Notes: a model not told the origin generated them from the letters alone. A DNA stretch of 15,089 bases from an uncultured Gammaproteobacteria bacterium (GCA_937980285.1 CALJQI010000268.1:1-15089); one strand, 5' to 3'; shown: positions 1-7,307, counted from the stretch's first letter. Made by a program: numbers and translations.

Positions 1-1047
1 CTGCCCGCGGGCTTTGCCACTGTTCTTTCTTCTCCCCCTCAAGGCGAATACAGGAGCCTGAGCGAAAGGATCGAACAGATCGAAACCAGGGACGCCTTTC
101 GTCTCGAAGCCAGCGAGCTTGCGCAAAACATCGAAGCCGCCAGGAATGATCTCGAAGCATACATCGCGGCCAATGCTACGGATGTCAATGCAATGGTCTT
201 GTCGGCACGCCTCGGGTATATCGACGAAATTTATGTAAAGAGCAAACAGGAAGCCAATGAACAGAACGTCGATCCCGGGGAAAAATTCATCGTCGAGCAT
301 CAACGCCTGGACAAAGCGCTGGAGCTGCGCCCCGACGATGCCAGGATCAGCTACTGGAAGGCGCGCCTGTACGGAATGAATGCGCGGGTAATCGACGACC
401 AGGGCAATCCGAAGAGTCGGCCTATAGATCTGGACAAGGCGATTCATTTCGCACAACAGGCGGTGTTGCTCGACAGGCAGAACGTTTGGTACCGCGAAGC
501 GCTGGCGATCTACTACATCACCGCCAATAATCGTAAAGCGGCGCTCGAGCTGCTGGATACCGCACTGACCGAGCACAAACCTGTCAATATCCTGCTGAAG
601 GATATAGATGCGTTTCCCTTGCCGGAAGGAACGGTGTACCCCGAAGAAGACAGCAAGCTTTACGGTGAATTGCAGTTCAGGCAAAAAATCATCACCAATT
701 TTCCGCAACTGAGAGCCCAGGTTTTTGTCGTTCCCCTGTCGGCGGCGCGGTTAGAGAAATTTTTCCAGCAAACCTGGCCCGGGTTCCGATTTTTCAAACA
801 GCCCCAGGCCGGCGTTTATGCCCAGTACCTGGTTTTTGACAGCAAGGGCCTGAGACCGACTTACAACATGGCCGAAGCCAGGACGATGGCGCAGAAAAGC
901 CAGGGCGGTATTATTCTGTCGGTAATGGATGTCACTAATCCCACCGCGGCCGAACGGGAATCAACTCCCGAAGGCCATCCCCTGCCAGCCAGCCTGGGCG
1001 ACAGCTTCAGCTATGTTTTCTACGTGAACAACAAGAAGGTCGAGTAA
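1..1047 (+). CDS. Unrecognised helical-repeat (TPR-like) protein, 5' truncated by the window
   Basis: The reading frame is open from the first base to a TAA at 1045-1047 (348 codons), so the gene starts upstream; the ATG at 193 is internal. The opening residues (LPAGFATVLSS) could be the end of a signal peptide or a disordered linker, but this cannot be settled. Next comes a charged, probably coiled-coil stretch (visible residues about 16-60), then TPR-like helices (about 105-190: YWKARLYG, DLDKAIHFAQQAVLL, ALAIYYITANNRKAALELL). The C-terminal 120 residues look alpha/beta and match no family I know. The gene converges on the tRNA genes and is not part of their operon. Function is unknown; an envelope or scaffolding role is possible, but that is only inference from the TPR-like helices. 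Confidence 0.75.
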   Translation: MPAGFATVLSSPPQGEYRSLSERIEQIETRDAFRLEASELAQNIEAARNDLEAYIAANATDVNAMVLSARLGYIDEIYVKSKQEANEQNVDPGEKFIVEHQRLDKALELRPDDARISYWKARLYGMNARVIDDQGNPKSRPIDLDKAIHFAQQAVLLDRQNVWYREALAIYYITANNRKAALELLDTALTEHKPVNILLKDIDAFPLPEGTVYPEEDSKLYGELQFRQKIITNFPQLRAQVFVVPLSAARLEKFFQQTWPGFRFFKQPQAGVYAQYLVFDSKGLRPTYNMAEARTMAQKSQGGIILSVMDVTNPTAAERESTPEGHPLPASLGDSFSYVFYVNNKKVE

Positions 1048-1088
1048 AAGCCGAACAGCCGGTCGAATCGACGCCGATGAAACGCGGC

Positions 1089-1113
1089 CAGGTTTGTGAT
1101 AGCTGAAAACCTG
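1089..1113 (+). terminator. Weak hairpin downstream of the TPR-like gene
   Basis: Arms CAGGTTT (1089-1095) and AAACCTG (1107-1113) form a 7-bp perfect stem with an 11-nt loop, 42 nt after the stop codon at 1047. There is no downstream T-run, so intrinsic termination is doubtful. It may stabilise the 3' end or be chance. The rest of the 1048-1196 gap shows no gene, and in particular no tRNA-Leu. Confidence 0.25.
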
Positions 1114-1196
1114 TCTCGACCGCTTCGTCTGCGCTCATCATTTACGCGGCGCAATCGAATATTGTCGAGTGTCGAAAAATCCACGATCGGATTTGA

Positions 1197-1270
1197 TGGA
1201 GGCTGAGGGCGGAATCGAACCGCCGTACACGGCTTTGCAGGCCGCTGCATAACCACTCTGCCACCCAGCC
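1197..1270 (-). tRNA. cysT: tRNA-Cys (anticodon GCA)
   Basis: Read on the minus strand, the 74-nt gene folds as a full cloverleaf. The acceptor arms GGCTGGG / CTCAGCC have one G-U pair. The anticodon GCA lies at 1236-1238 inside the loop, and the T-arm GGCGG-TTCGATT-CCGCC is intact. The discriminator is U, as required by cysteinyl-tRNA synthetase, and the 3' CCA is encoded (1197-1199). In E. coli cysT follows glyW behind pgsA; the same order is seen here, though with a terminator in between. Confidence 0.97.
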
Positions 1271-1307
1271 AGTAAAGGGTGTTGGCGCCAGTCGATGCGC
1301 TGCGGGC

Positions 1308-1336
1308 ATCATACTTCAATTATGATGACCAAAAAA
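1308..1336 (-). promoter_or_regulatory. Possible promoter for tRNA-Cys
   Basis: A TATGAT hexamer (1308-1313, minus strand) lies 37 nt before the tRNA-Cys 5' end and is followed by a GC-rich GCCCGC, the kind of discriminator typical of stringently controlled stable-RNA promoters. The -35 position is only a T-run (1331-1336), so it is weak. The hexamer is also one arm of an inverted repeat, CATCATA/TATGATG (1307-1313 and 1321-1327). The case rests partly on need: a terminator sits just upstream. Confidence 0.35.
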
Positions 1337-1359
1337 AGCCCCGAATGAATCGAGGCTTT
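1331..1359 (-). terminator. Intrinsic terminator between tRNA-Gly and tRNA-Cys
   Basis: On the minus strand, AAAGCCTCG (from 1359) pairs with CGGGGCTTT across a 7-nt loop. The core stem is 6 bp with one G-U pair, extended by A-T pairs, and runs straight into seven T residues (1337-1331). This is a textbook Rho-independent terminator placed 5 nt after the tRNA-Gly 3' end. It should end most of the uvrY-uvrC-pgsA-tRNA-Gly transcript before tRNA-Cys. Confidence 0.75.
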
Positions 1360-1364
1360 GAATC

Positions 1365-1440
1365 TGGAGCGGGAAACGAGATTCGAACTCGCGACCCCAA
1401 CCTTGGCAAGGTTGTGCTCTACCAGCTGAGCTATTCCCGC
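1365..1440 (-). tRNA. glyW: tRNA-Gly (anticodon GCC)
   Basis: This is a 76-nt cloverleaf on the minus strand. The acceptor arms GCGGGAA / TTCCCGC pair perfectly. The D-arm reads GCTCAGCTGGTAGAGC, the anticodon GCC is at 1405-1407, and the T-arm is CGAGA/TTCGAAT/TCTCG. The discriminator is U and CCA is encoded at 1365-1367. It lies 61 nt after pgsA on the same strand, the E. coli pgsA-glyW arrangement, so it is probably processed from the pgsA transcript. Confidence 0.97.
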
Positions 1441-1501
1441 GAAAGAGCCGCTATTCTATAGATTCGCCCTCGCCTGTCAAGCCAGCCGAGGCCAGATATT
1501 G

Positions 1502-2062
1502 TCATCCATGCCGGGTAATTACCGGCCACGCGGCTCGCAGGTAAATAATCATCGACACAATGGTTAATAAAGCGGCGAAATAATAGATGGCGAGGCCGAT
1601 TTTGAAGATCGGCAATCCGATAAAGGGCTCGGAAAAAATCATGAATCCCAGCGCAATCATCTGCGCCACGGTTTTGGTCTTACCGATAAAAGATACTTTC
1701 ACCGTCGTGCTGGCGCCGAGCTGCGCCATCCATTCGCGTAGCGCCGAGATTGAAATCTCCCTGGCGACGATAACTATCGAGGGCAAGGCGACGTAAATGC
1801 TGGGATTTGCCTCGACCAGCAGCACGATTACCACGACCACCATCAGCTTGTCCGCTACCGGATCGAGAAAAGCGCCGAAAGACGATTCCAGCTGCATCGA
1901 GCGCGCCAGGTATCCATCCACCCAGTCGCTAAAGCTGGCGACCGCGAAGATGACGGTGGCGGCAATGTTGGCCCAGCTGAACGGCAGGTAAAACACCACC
2001 ACGAATAACGGTATAAGCCCTATTCGAAACAGCGTAATCGCGGTTGGCAGTGTTACGTTCAT
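1502..2062 (-). CDS. pgsA: CDP-diacylglycerol-glycerol-3-phosphate 3-phosphatidyltransferase
   Basis: PgsA is the inner-membrane enzyme that swaps CMP of CDP-diacylglycerol for glycerol-3-phosphate, the committed step to phosphatidylglycerol and cardiolipin. The 186-residue product carries the complete CDP-alcohol phosphatidyltransferase signature D-x2-D-G-x2-A-R-x8-G-x3-D-x3-D, with D46, D49, G50, R54, G63, D67 and D71. Several hydrophobic helices flank it (for example about 8-28, 72-84 and 160-178). The length is normal for the family. The ATG at 2060-2062 has an AGCAGGAA ribosome site 4-5 nt upstream. The gene lies 18 nt after uvrC and is followed by tRNA-Gly, matching the E. coli order, so it is most likely transcribed from the uvrY promoter. 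Confidence 0.96.
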   Translation of the reverse strand: MNVTLPTAITLFRIGLIPLFVVVFYLPFSWANIAATVIFAVASFSDWVDGYLARSMQLESSFGAFLDPVADKLMVVVVIVLLVEANPSIYVALPSIVIVAREISISALREWMAQLGASTTVKVSFIGKTKTVAQMIALGFMIFSEPFIGLPIFKIGLAIYYFAALLTIVSMIIYLRAAWPVITRHG

Positions 2063-2080
2063 CGGTTCCTGCTGCTTTAA

Positions 2081-3910
2081 TCAGCCGTGAAAACTATCAT
2101 AGATCGCCTGCGCGGTCTCTCGGTTAATGCCCCTGATTTGCATTAGTTCCTCGACTCCCGCGGCCTGAACTCCCTGCAGTCCGCCAAAGGTATTGAGCAA
2201 CATCTGGCGTTTTTTTGCGCCAATCCCGGGGATTTCCTCGAGCCTCGATTTGCGCCGGGCCTTGGCCCGTGCCTGCCGATGCCCGGTAATCGCAAAGCGG
2301 TGGGCCTCGTCGCGAATCTGCTGGATTAGCAACAGGCCGGGAGAATCCAGCGGAAAATTCAGCGCCGTCATTTCCTCGTCTAAAATATCCTCGTAGCCGG
2401 CGCGGCGCTCCACCCCCTTGGCGACGCCGAAAACGCGCAGGTTTTCCTTCACCGTCGGGATATTGAGCGACTCCAGCACTTCCAGCGCGATGCCAAGCTG
2501 CCCCTTGCCGCCATCGATCAGGATCAGGTCAGGCAATTGCTCGGGTGAATTACGGCGCTTGCTGTAGCGGCGATCGAGCACCTGGCGCATCGCGGCATAG
2601 TCGTCCCCCGCCTGGATATCCTTGATGTTGTAGCGTCGATACTCGTTCTTGACGGCGCCGTCGCGGCCGAACACTACGCAGGAAGCCCTGGTCGCTTCCC
2701 CCATGGTATGACTGATATCAAAGCATTCGATGCGCTCGGGCGGATTTTCAAGATGAAGTATTTCGACCAGGTTCTGATAACGCTTGCTCAGCATGCTCGC
2801 CGATAGCAGGTAACTTTCTAGCGCCTGGCGGGCGTTATTGACGGCATTTTCGAGCGCCCGCCTGCGCTTGTCGCGGACCTTGTGAACAATCCTTACCCGC
2901 GACTGCTTGAGCTGGTGCAGGGATTCGGCCAGCAGCTCGCTGTTTTCCAGCTCATGACTAACGATGATTTCCGGCGGCGCCGGGTGATTCGAGTAATGCT
3001 GAATAATAAAGGCTTCCAGTAAACCGCATGCGTCGGTATCGAGCCTGGCGCGATTGTAGAACGGCTTGTTGCCGAGCGAGGTCCCGTTGCGAATCATGAA
3101 AAGCTGGATGCAGCTGAAATCCTGCTTTAATTCGCAGGCGATAATATCGATGTCGCCAGCGAAGTCGGTGACGAACTGTTTTTCGGTGACGCGGCGCAGT
3201 GTTTCGATGCGGTCACGCACCTGCGCGGCCTGTTCGAACTCGAGACGGGTTGAAAACTCTTCCATCATTTCGATTTGCTGATCGATCAGCTCACTGCTCT
3301 TGCCCTCGAGAAACATCTGCGCCAGCTCGATCTGGTGCCGATAGCGCTCGCTGTCGGTATGGCCCACGCATGGCCCGGTACAGCGCTTGATCTGGTACTG
3401 CAGGCAGGCACGGGTACGATTAGTCATCGCCGAATCCTCGCAGTTTCGCAGCTGAAACATGCGCTGCACGTGATTAATGGTGTAACGGATCGAGCCGGCG
3501 CTGGGGAAAGGCCCATAAAAAGTACCCTTGCGCCTGTCCGGCTTGCCTCGAAAAACGGTAAGGCGGGGATATTCATGATTGCTCAGGCAGATATAGGGAT
3601 AGCTCTTGTCATCGCGAAACAGGATGTTGTAGCGCGGGTTCAGGTTCTTGATCAAATCGTTTTCCAGCAACAGCGCCTCGCTTTCGGTTCGCGTGTTGAT
3701 GACTTCGATTTTGCGTATATTGTTGACCAGGGAAATGATGCGCGTGGACAACCCGGTTTTGCGGAAATAGCTGGCAATTCTCTTTTTCAGATTCTTTGCC
3801 TTGCCGACGTAAATGACCTTGTCGTTGCGGTCAATCATGCGATAGACCCCGGGTTTGCTGTTCACCGTATCGAGAAAAGCCCTGTGATCGAAGCGCTCGG
3901 CCTGGGTCAT
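2081..3910 (-). CDS. uvrC: Excinuclease ABC subunit C (UvrC)
   Basis: UvrC is the dual endonuclease of nucleotide excision repair, cutting both sides of a lesion loaded by UvrA/UvrB. Its 609 residues match E. coli (610). In order: a GIY-YIG nuclease (GVY 21-23, YVG 34-36, R44) for the 3' cut; four cysteines C157, C169, C177 and C181 with the 12-8-4 spacing of the Fe-S cluster ligands; a UvrB-binding UVR segment (about 203-238); an RNase H-like nuclease for the 5' cut with D398, D466 and H537; and a C-terminal double helix-hairpin-helix (about 556-609). The frame is open a further 112 codons upstream, but that part is the antisense of no family and overlaps the UDG gene. The ATG at 3908-3910 forms an ATGA overlap with the UDG stop and has GGGA upstream. 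Confidence 0.97.
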   Translation of the reverse strand: MTQAERFDHRAFLDTVNSKPGVYRMIDRNDKVIYVGKAKNLKKRIASYFRKTGLSTRIISLVNNIRKIEVINTRTESEALLLENDLIKNLNPRYNILFRDDKSYPYICLSNHEYPRLTVFRGKPDRRKGTFYGPFPSAGSIRYTINHVQRMFQLRNCEDSAMTNRTRACLQYQIKRCTGPCVGHTDSERYRHQIELAQMFLEGKSSELIDQQIEMMEEFSTRLEFEQAAQVRDRIETLRRVTEKQFVTDFAGDIDIIACELKQDFSCIQLFMIRNGTSLGNKPFYNRARLDTDACGLLEAFIIQHYSNHPAPPEIIVSHELENSELLAESLHQLKQSRVRIVHKVRDKRRRALENAVNNARQALESYLLSASMLSKRYQNLVEILHLENPPERIECFDISHTMGEATRASCVVFGRDGAVKNEYRRYNIKDIQAGDDYAAMRQVLDRRYSKRRNSPEQLPDLILIDGGKGQLGIALEVLESLNIPTVKENLRVFGVAKGVERRAGYEDILDEEMTALNFPLDSPGLLLIQQIRDEAHRFAITGHRQARAKARRKSRLEEIPGIGAKKRQMLLNTFGGLQGVQAAGVEELMQIRGINRETAQAIYDSFHG

Positions 3911-4554
3911 CGAATCAATCCCGCAATACGCTTGAAAACCCGCTCGAACATGGGCCGGTCCAGACGGCCGGTATTGAAGTTGTAGCGGCTGCAGTGATAG
4001 GAATCGAGCAGCAGCATTCCCGTGGGCAGCTCGAGTTCGGCCATATGCTTGAATGGCATCCGACTCTGCGGCAGGTCCAGCGCCCGCAGCACGCTGCGAT
4101 GCGCTATGGCGCCAAGCGCCAGGATGACTGAGCCTGGCCGCAGTTGCGATATCTCTTCGCGCAGGTAGGGATTGCATTGCCTTATTTCCTCGCCGGAGGG
4201 ACGATTTTGCGGCGGCAGGCATTTGACGGCGTTGGTGATGCGGCAACCGACCAGATGCAATTCATCGTCGTCACCGTCGGCAGCGGCCTGGTTCGCGAAT
4301 TCGTATTTGTGCAGGAACTCGAACAATGCCCGTCCCGAAGCGTCGCCGCTGAAAGGTCTTCCGCTCGCATTCGCGCCGTGCAGCCCGGGAGCCAGCCCGA
4401 CGATCAACAGCGCCGCTTCGATGTCGCCAAAAGCGGCAACCGGCAGGCAGTGATAGTCAGGAAACCTGGTCTTTTGCAGGTTGCGGTACTCGACAAGCCG
4501 CGGACACAGTTGGCAGCCGCGCAGGTCTTTCACCTGGTTATTCCGAATTGGCAA
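3907..4554 (-). CDS. Uracil-DNA glycosylase, family 5 (UDGb)-like, Fe-S type
   Basis: This enzyme is predicted to remove uracil (and possibly other deaminated bases) from DNA, starting base excision repair. The 215-residue product has the four-cysteine pattern of the Fe-S glycosylase families 4/5: C14 and C17 near the N-terminus, C112 in KCLPP and C127. Motif A reads GLAPGLHGANASGRPFSGD (residues 53-71), with GLAPGxHGAN and no acidic catalytic residue, which favours family 5 over family 4. The C-terminal motif YHCSRYNFNTGRL (186-198) matches the family 5 HxSxxNxxTGRL pattern. The start is a TTG at 4552-4554, the first possible start after an in-frame stop at 4573-4575. It overlaps uvrY by 17 nt and has AGGG upstream. 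GTG at 4531-4533 is an alternative but would leave only six residues before the first cysteine. The ATGA overlap with uvrC implies translational coupling. Confidence 0.85.
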   Translation of the reverse strand: MPIRNNQVKDLRGCQLCPRLVEYRNLQKTRFPDYHCLPVAAFGDIEAALLIVGLAPGLHGANASGRPFSGDASGRALFEFLHKYEFANQAAADGDDDELHLVGCRITNAVKCLPPQNRPSGEEIRQCNPYLREEISQLRPGSVILALGAIAHRSVLRALDLPQSRMPFKHMAELELPTGMLLLDSYHCSRYNFNTGRLDRPMFERVFKRIAGLIR

Positions 4555-5185
4555 ATTCGACGATGCCCTGTTCTACGGCGATTCTGATCAGGTCGACTTC
4601 GTTTTGAGCGCCGAGTTTTTCCAGCAGGCGCAGGCGGTAGGTACTGATGGTCTTCGGACTCAGACAAAGCTTGTCGGATATTTCGGCATTGGTCAGGCCG
4701 TGCGAAATCATCAGCATGACCTGGAATTCGCGCCGCGACAACCGATCGATGGGATTGTGCTCGTTGCCTGGTAACAGAGATAGCGCCAGCTGTTGCGCGA
4801 TACTCGGCGCGATATAGGCGCCGCCATTGTTGACCTGCTTGATCGCGGTCAGCATTTCCTCGACGCCGCAATCCTTGGTCAGGTAACCCTTTGCGCCGAT
4901 CTCGAGCATGCGCTTGGGGAAGGTTTGCTCGTTATGTATGGTCAAGACGATGATTTTCTGTTCGGGGTTACGCTGCAGGATGCGCCTGCAGGCTTCGACG
5001 CCGCCGATACCGGGCATGTTGACGTCCATCAATATGACATCGGGATCGAGCTCCTGAGCGAGCTTCAGGCTATCTTCACCGCAATCGGCTTCACCGACAA
5101 TCCTGACCTGATTACTGTCTTCAAGCAGCCGTCGAATGCCGCTGCGGACCAGCCCGTGGTCGTCGGTTAGTAACACGCTTATCAT
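4538..5185 (-). CDS. uvrY: Two-component response regulator, GacA/UvrY type
   Basis: This is a 215-residue NarL/FixJ-class regulator. The receiver domain (1-120) has acidic D8/D9, phosphoacceptor D54 in ILMDVNMPG, a switch threonine in VLTIHNEQ and the conserved lysine in YLTKD. A LuxR-type helix-turn-helix fills the C-terminus (about 148-210; LSRREFQVMLMI, KLCLSPKTISTY, the latter nearly identical to GacA/UvrY). In known systems the sensor BarA/GacS phosphorylates this protein, which then activates CsrB/RsmZ-type small RNAs that sequester CsrA. The sensor is not in this window. It heads the operon with the UDG gene, uvrC and pgsA, the same uvrY-uvrC link that gave the gene its name. The ATG at 5183-5185 has GGTGA 7 nt upstream. 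Confidence 0.95.
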   Translation of the reverse strand: MISVLLTDDHGLVRSGIRRLLEDSNQVRIVGEADCGEDSLKLAQELDPDVILMDVNMPGIGGVEACRRILQRNPEQKIIVLTIHNEQTFPKRMLEIGAKGYLTKDCGVEEMLTAIKQVNNGGAYIAPSIAQQLALSLLPGNEHNPIDRLSRREFQVMLMISHGLTNAEISDKLCLSPKTISTYRLRLLEKLGAQNEVDLIRIAVEQGIVEFANSE

Positions 5186-5211
5186 TATTATTCACCAGGT
5201 AATCAGCGGCT

Positions 5212-5220
5212 ATCATATCA
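5212..5220 (-). promoter_or_regulatory. Probable extended -10 promoter for the uvrY operon
   Basis: The minus strand reads TGATATGAT at 5220-5212: a TATGAT hexamer preceded by TGn, the extended -10 form that tolerates a poor -35, and none is evident here. Transcription would begin near 5205, giving a leader of about 20 nt before the uvrY ATG. A weak 5-bp hairpin (5228-5232/5238-5242) just upstream may mark the fabH 3' end. Confidence 0.5.
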
Positions 5221-5260
5221 CAGGCATCCTACCCGGTGTAGGCCAATCGTGACCCTGGCC

Positions 5261-6229
5261 CTAGTAACGCAGTAAAACCGAACCCCAGGTAAAACCGCCG
5301 CCAAAGGCTTCCAGCAGCAACAGTTCGTTCCGCTTGATGCGCCCGTCGCGCACCGCGACATCGAGCGCCAGCGGAACCGAGGCGGCCGAGGTGTTTCCGT
5401 GCTTGTTGACGGTAACCACCACCTGGTCCATCGACATCTTCAGTTTCCTGGCGGTAGCGGAAATGATGCGCGTATTGGCCTGGTGAGGCACCAGCCAGTC
5501 GATGTCGGATTTCATCATGCGGTTGGCGGCCAGGGTTTCGTCGACGATGCGGCCGAGGGTATTGACCGCCATTTTGAAAACCTCGTTGCCGCGCATTTCG
5601 ACATAGGCTTTGCCTTTTTTCACTTCCTCGAAACCATCGGCAATGCCGTGCGGCACCCATAACAGGTTTTCATACTTGCCATCGGCATGTATATGGGTCG
5701 ATAAAATGCCGGTCTCTTCGCTGGCGTCTAGCACAACCGCGCCGGCGCCATCGCCGAACAGTACGCAGGTGGTACGGTCTTCCCAGTTTAGAATGCGCGA
5801 GAAAACCTCGGCGCCGACCACCAGGGCTTTCTTCGCACTGCCGGTCTTGATAAATTTCTCGGCCACGGTGAGCGCGTAAACAAAGCCGGTGCAAACCGCC
5901 TGGATATCGAACGCGGGGCAACCGTGAATATCTAGACGCGCCTGCAATATGCAGGCAGAACTGGGGAATATCTTGTCCGGAGTCGATGTCGCCAGCACGA
6001 TCAGGTCGATTTCGGAGGCATCGATTCCGGCCGCTTCGATAGCCTGGCGCGAGGCCTTTTCGGCCAGATCAACCGTGGTTTCGCCTTCGCCAGCAATATG
6101 ACGCTGTTCGATGCCGGTACGCTCGCGAATCCACTGGTCCGAGGTGTCAACAATCGCTTCCAGGTCATGGTTGGTCATGATTTTTTCCGGCAGGTAACCG
6201 CCGGTGCCGATGATTCTTGCATAGGTCAT
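5261..6229 (-). CDS. fabH: Beta-ketoacyl-ACP synthase III
   Basis: FabH condenses acetyl-CoA with malonyl-ACP, the initiating step of type II fatty acid synthesis, in the cytoplasm. The 322-residue protein has the Cys-His-Asn triad of the thiolase fold: C113 in QAVCTGF, H249 in VPHQAN and N279 in NKHGNTSAAS. The C-terminal GGGFTWGSVLLRY is typical of the family. The frame remains open upstream to 6463, but the ATG at 6227-6229 gives the family length, has GAGGA 9 nt upstream, and forms an ATGA overlap with the plsX stop. It is the last gene of yceD-rpmF-plsX-fabH. In E. coli fabD, fabG and acpP follow; here uvrY follows instead. Confidence 0.97.
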   Translation of the reverse strand: MTYARIIGTGGYLPEKIMTNHDLEAIVDTSDQWIRERTGIEQRHIAGEGETTVDLAEKASRQAIEAAGIDASEIDLIVLATSTPDKIFPSSACILQARLDIHGCPAFDIQAVCTGFVYALTVAEKFIKTGSAKKALVVGAEVFSRILNWEDRTTCVLFGDGAGAVVLDASEETGILSTHIHADGKYENLLWVPHGIADGFEEVKKGKAYVEMRGNEVFKMAVNTLGRIVDETLAANRMMKSDIDWLVPHQANTRIISATARKLKMSMDQVVVTVNKHGNTSAASVPLALDVAVRDGRIKRNELLLLEAFGGGFTWGSVLLRY

Positions 6230-7260
6230 GTAACTGCTTCCTCTTCGGCCCTGCTCAAATGATTTTCGATCTTGGCGGATATCCGCTGCGGAACCTCGTT
6301 CTCGATTTCGATGGCGGCGATCTTGATGGCGTGAAAAAAGGATTCGACGTCGGCACTGCCGTGGCTCTTGATGACAATACCGTTGAGACCCAGCAAACTG
6401 GCGCCGTTGTGCCGGCGTGGATCCAGCCGGCGCCTGACTGACTGGAGCACAGGCATGGCGCAAAGGCCAGCCAGTTTGGTAAGCCAGTTGCGCTTGAACT
6501 CGCTATTTATTACATGACTGACCAATGCCGCCAGTCCTTCGCCCGTTTTCAACGAAACGTTACCGACGAATCCATCGGTAACGATAACATTGACCGTGCC
6601 CTTGAAAACGTCGTCTCCCTCGACGAAACCGTAATAATTCAACTGGCTTGCTCCGATCAACTGGCTGGCGCGCTTTATCGACTCGTTACCCTTGATGTCT
6701 TCCGAGCCAATATTGAGCAACCCGATACTGGGATTTTCGATGCCTTCGACCGATTGCGCCAGAACGGATCCCATGAGCGCAAACTGGGCGAGAATCTCCG
6801 GCGTACATTCCGGATTGGCGCCCAGATCAAGCATGTGGGTATGCCCCTTGATCCCGGGCAATATGGTGCAGATCGCGGGCCGGCTTATACCGCGAATGGT
6901 CTTTAACACGAATTTGCTGGTCGCCATCAGCGCACCCGTGTTGCCGGCACTGACACATGCCTGCACCGCGCCTTCCTTGACCAGGTTTATCGCTACCCGC
7001 ATGGAAGAGTCTTTTTTCTTTTTCAGCGCGATTGCGGGTAAATCGCCCATGTCGACGACTTCGGAGGCATGGTGAATCCTGATTCGACCGTCCTGATCGA
7101 GATTATTATTCCTTACCTCGGTTGCAAGCTTCGCCTGGTCTCCAACCAGCACCAGCTCTATGCCGGGAATCCGGTCAAGCGCGACTTTCGCCGCGGCCAC
7201 GGTAACGCTTGGCCCGTGATCGCCTCCCATGGCGTCGAGTGCAATGATTTTCTTGACCAT
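6226..7260 (-). CDS. plsX: Phosphate acyltransferase PlsX
   Basis: PlsX converts acyl-ACP and phosphate to acyl-phosphate, the acyl donor for PlsY in glycerol-3-phosphate acylation, and so links fatty acid to phospholipid synthesis. It is a peripheral membrane enzyme. The 344 residues contain the family hallmarks: ALDAMGGDHGP (7-17), VSAGNTGALMA (103-113), LDLGANPEC (144-152), GLLNIGSED (180-188), VTDGFVGNV (227-235), the DPRRHNGASLLG loop (280-291) and IKSHGSAD (297-304). The ATG at 7258-7260 has no clear Shine-Dalgarno. It begins 19 nt after a strong hairpin that separates it from rpmF, which may tune PlsX yield relative to L32. Its stop overlaps fabH (ATGA). Confidence 0.97.
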   Translation of the reverse strand: MVKKIIALDAMGGDHGPSVTVAAAKVALDRIPGIELVLVGDQAKLATEVRNNNLDQDGRIRIHHASEVVDMGDLPAIALKKKKDSSMRVAINLVKEGAVQACVSAGNTGALMATSKFVLKTIRGISRPAICTILPGIKGHTHMLDLGANPECTPEILAQFALMGSVLAQSVEGIENPSIGLLNIGSEDIKGNESIKRASQLIGASQLNYYGFVEGDDVFKGTVNVIVTDGFVGNVSLKTGEGLAALVSHVINSEFKRNWLTKLAGLCAMPVLQSVRRRLDPRRHNGASLLGLNGIVIKSHGSADVESFFHAIKIAAIEIENEVPQRISAKIENHLSRAEEEAVT

Positions 7261-7274
7261 TTATGCCGTGTCCG

Positions 7275-7307
7275 AAACAAATACGGGCGGTGTGCGCCGC
7301 CCGTATT
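7275..7307 (-). terminator. Strong hairpin (partial terminator/attenuator) between rpmF and plsX
   Basis: Arms AATACGGGCGG (7280-7290) and CCGCCCGTATT (7297-7307) form a perfect 11-bp stem with a 6-nt loop. On the minus strand the stem is followed by TTGTTTC, an interrupted U-tract. This fits a leaky intrinsic terminator or an RNase-processing block 20 nt after the rpmF stop. It would let rpmF be expressed more than plsX and fabH. Confidence 0.6.

Noticed and set aside
1048..1196. Search for a tRNA-Leu after tRNA-Cys
   Set aside because: No cloverleaf or CCA-ending acceptor arm is visible on either strand.
1020..1461. Short open frames over the tRNA genes on both strands
   Set aside because: They cross two complete tRNAs and a terminator, so coding is implausible.
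3275..3985. 236-codon plus-strand open frame
   Set aside because: It lies antisense to uvrC and the end of the UDG gene, whose products are fully recognisable; it shows no family features.
3911..4246. 112-codon N-terminal extension of uvrC
   Set aside because: It overlaps the UDG gene in another frame, resembles no UvrC N-terminus, and the ATGA-coupled start at 3910 gives 609 residues as expected.
6230..6463. Upstream extension of fabH
   Set aside because: It overlaps plsX, is Arg/Gln-rich shadow sequence, and the start at 6229 has a good ribosome site and family length.
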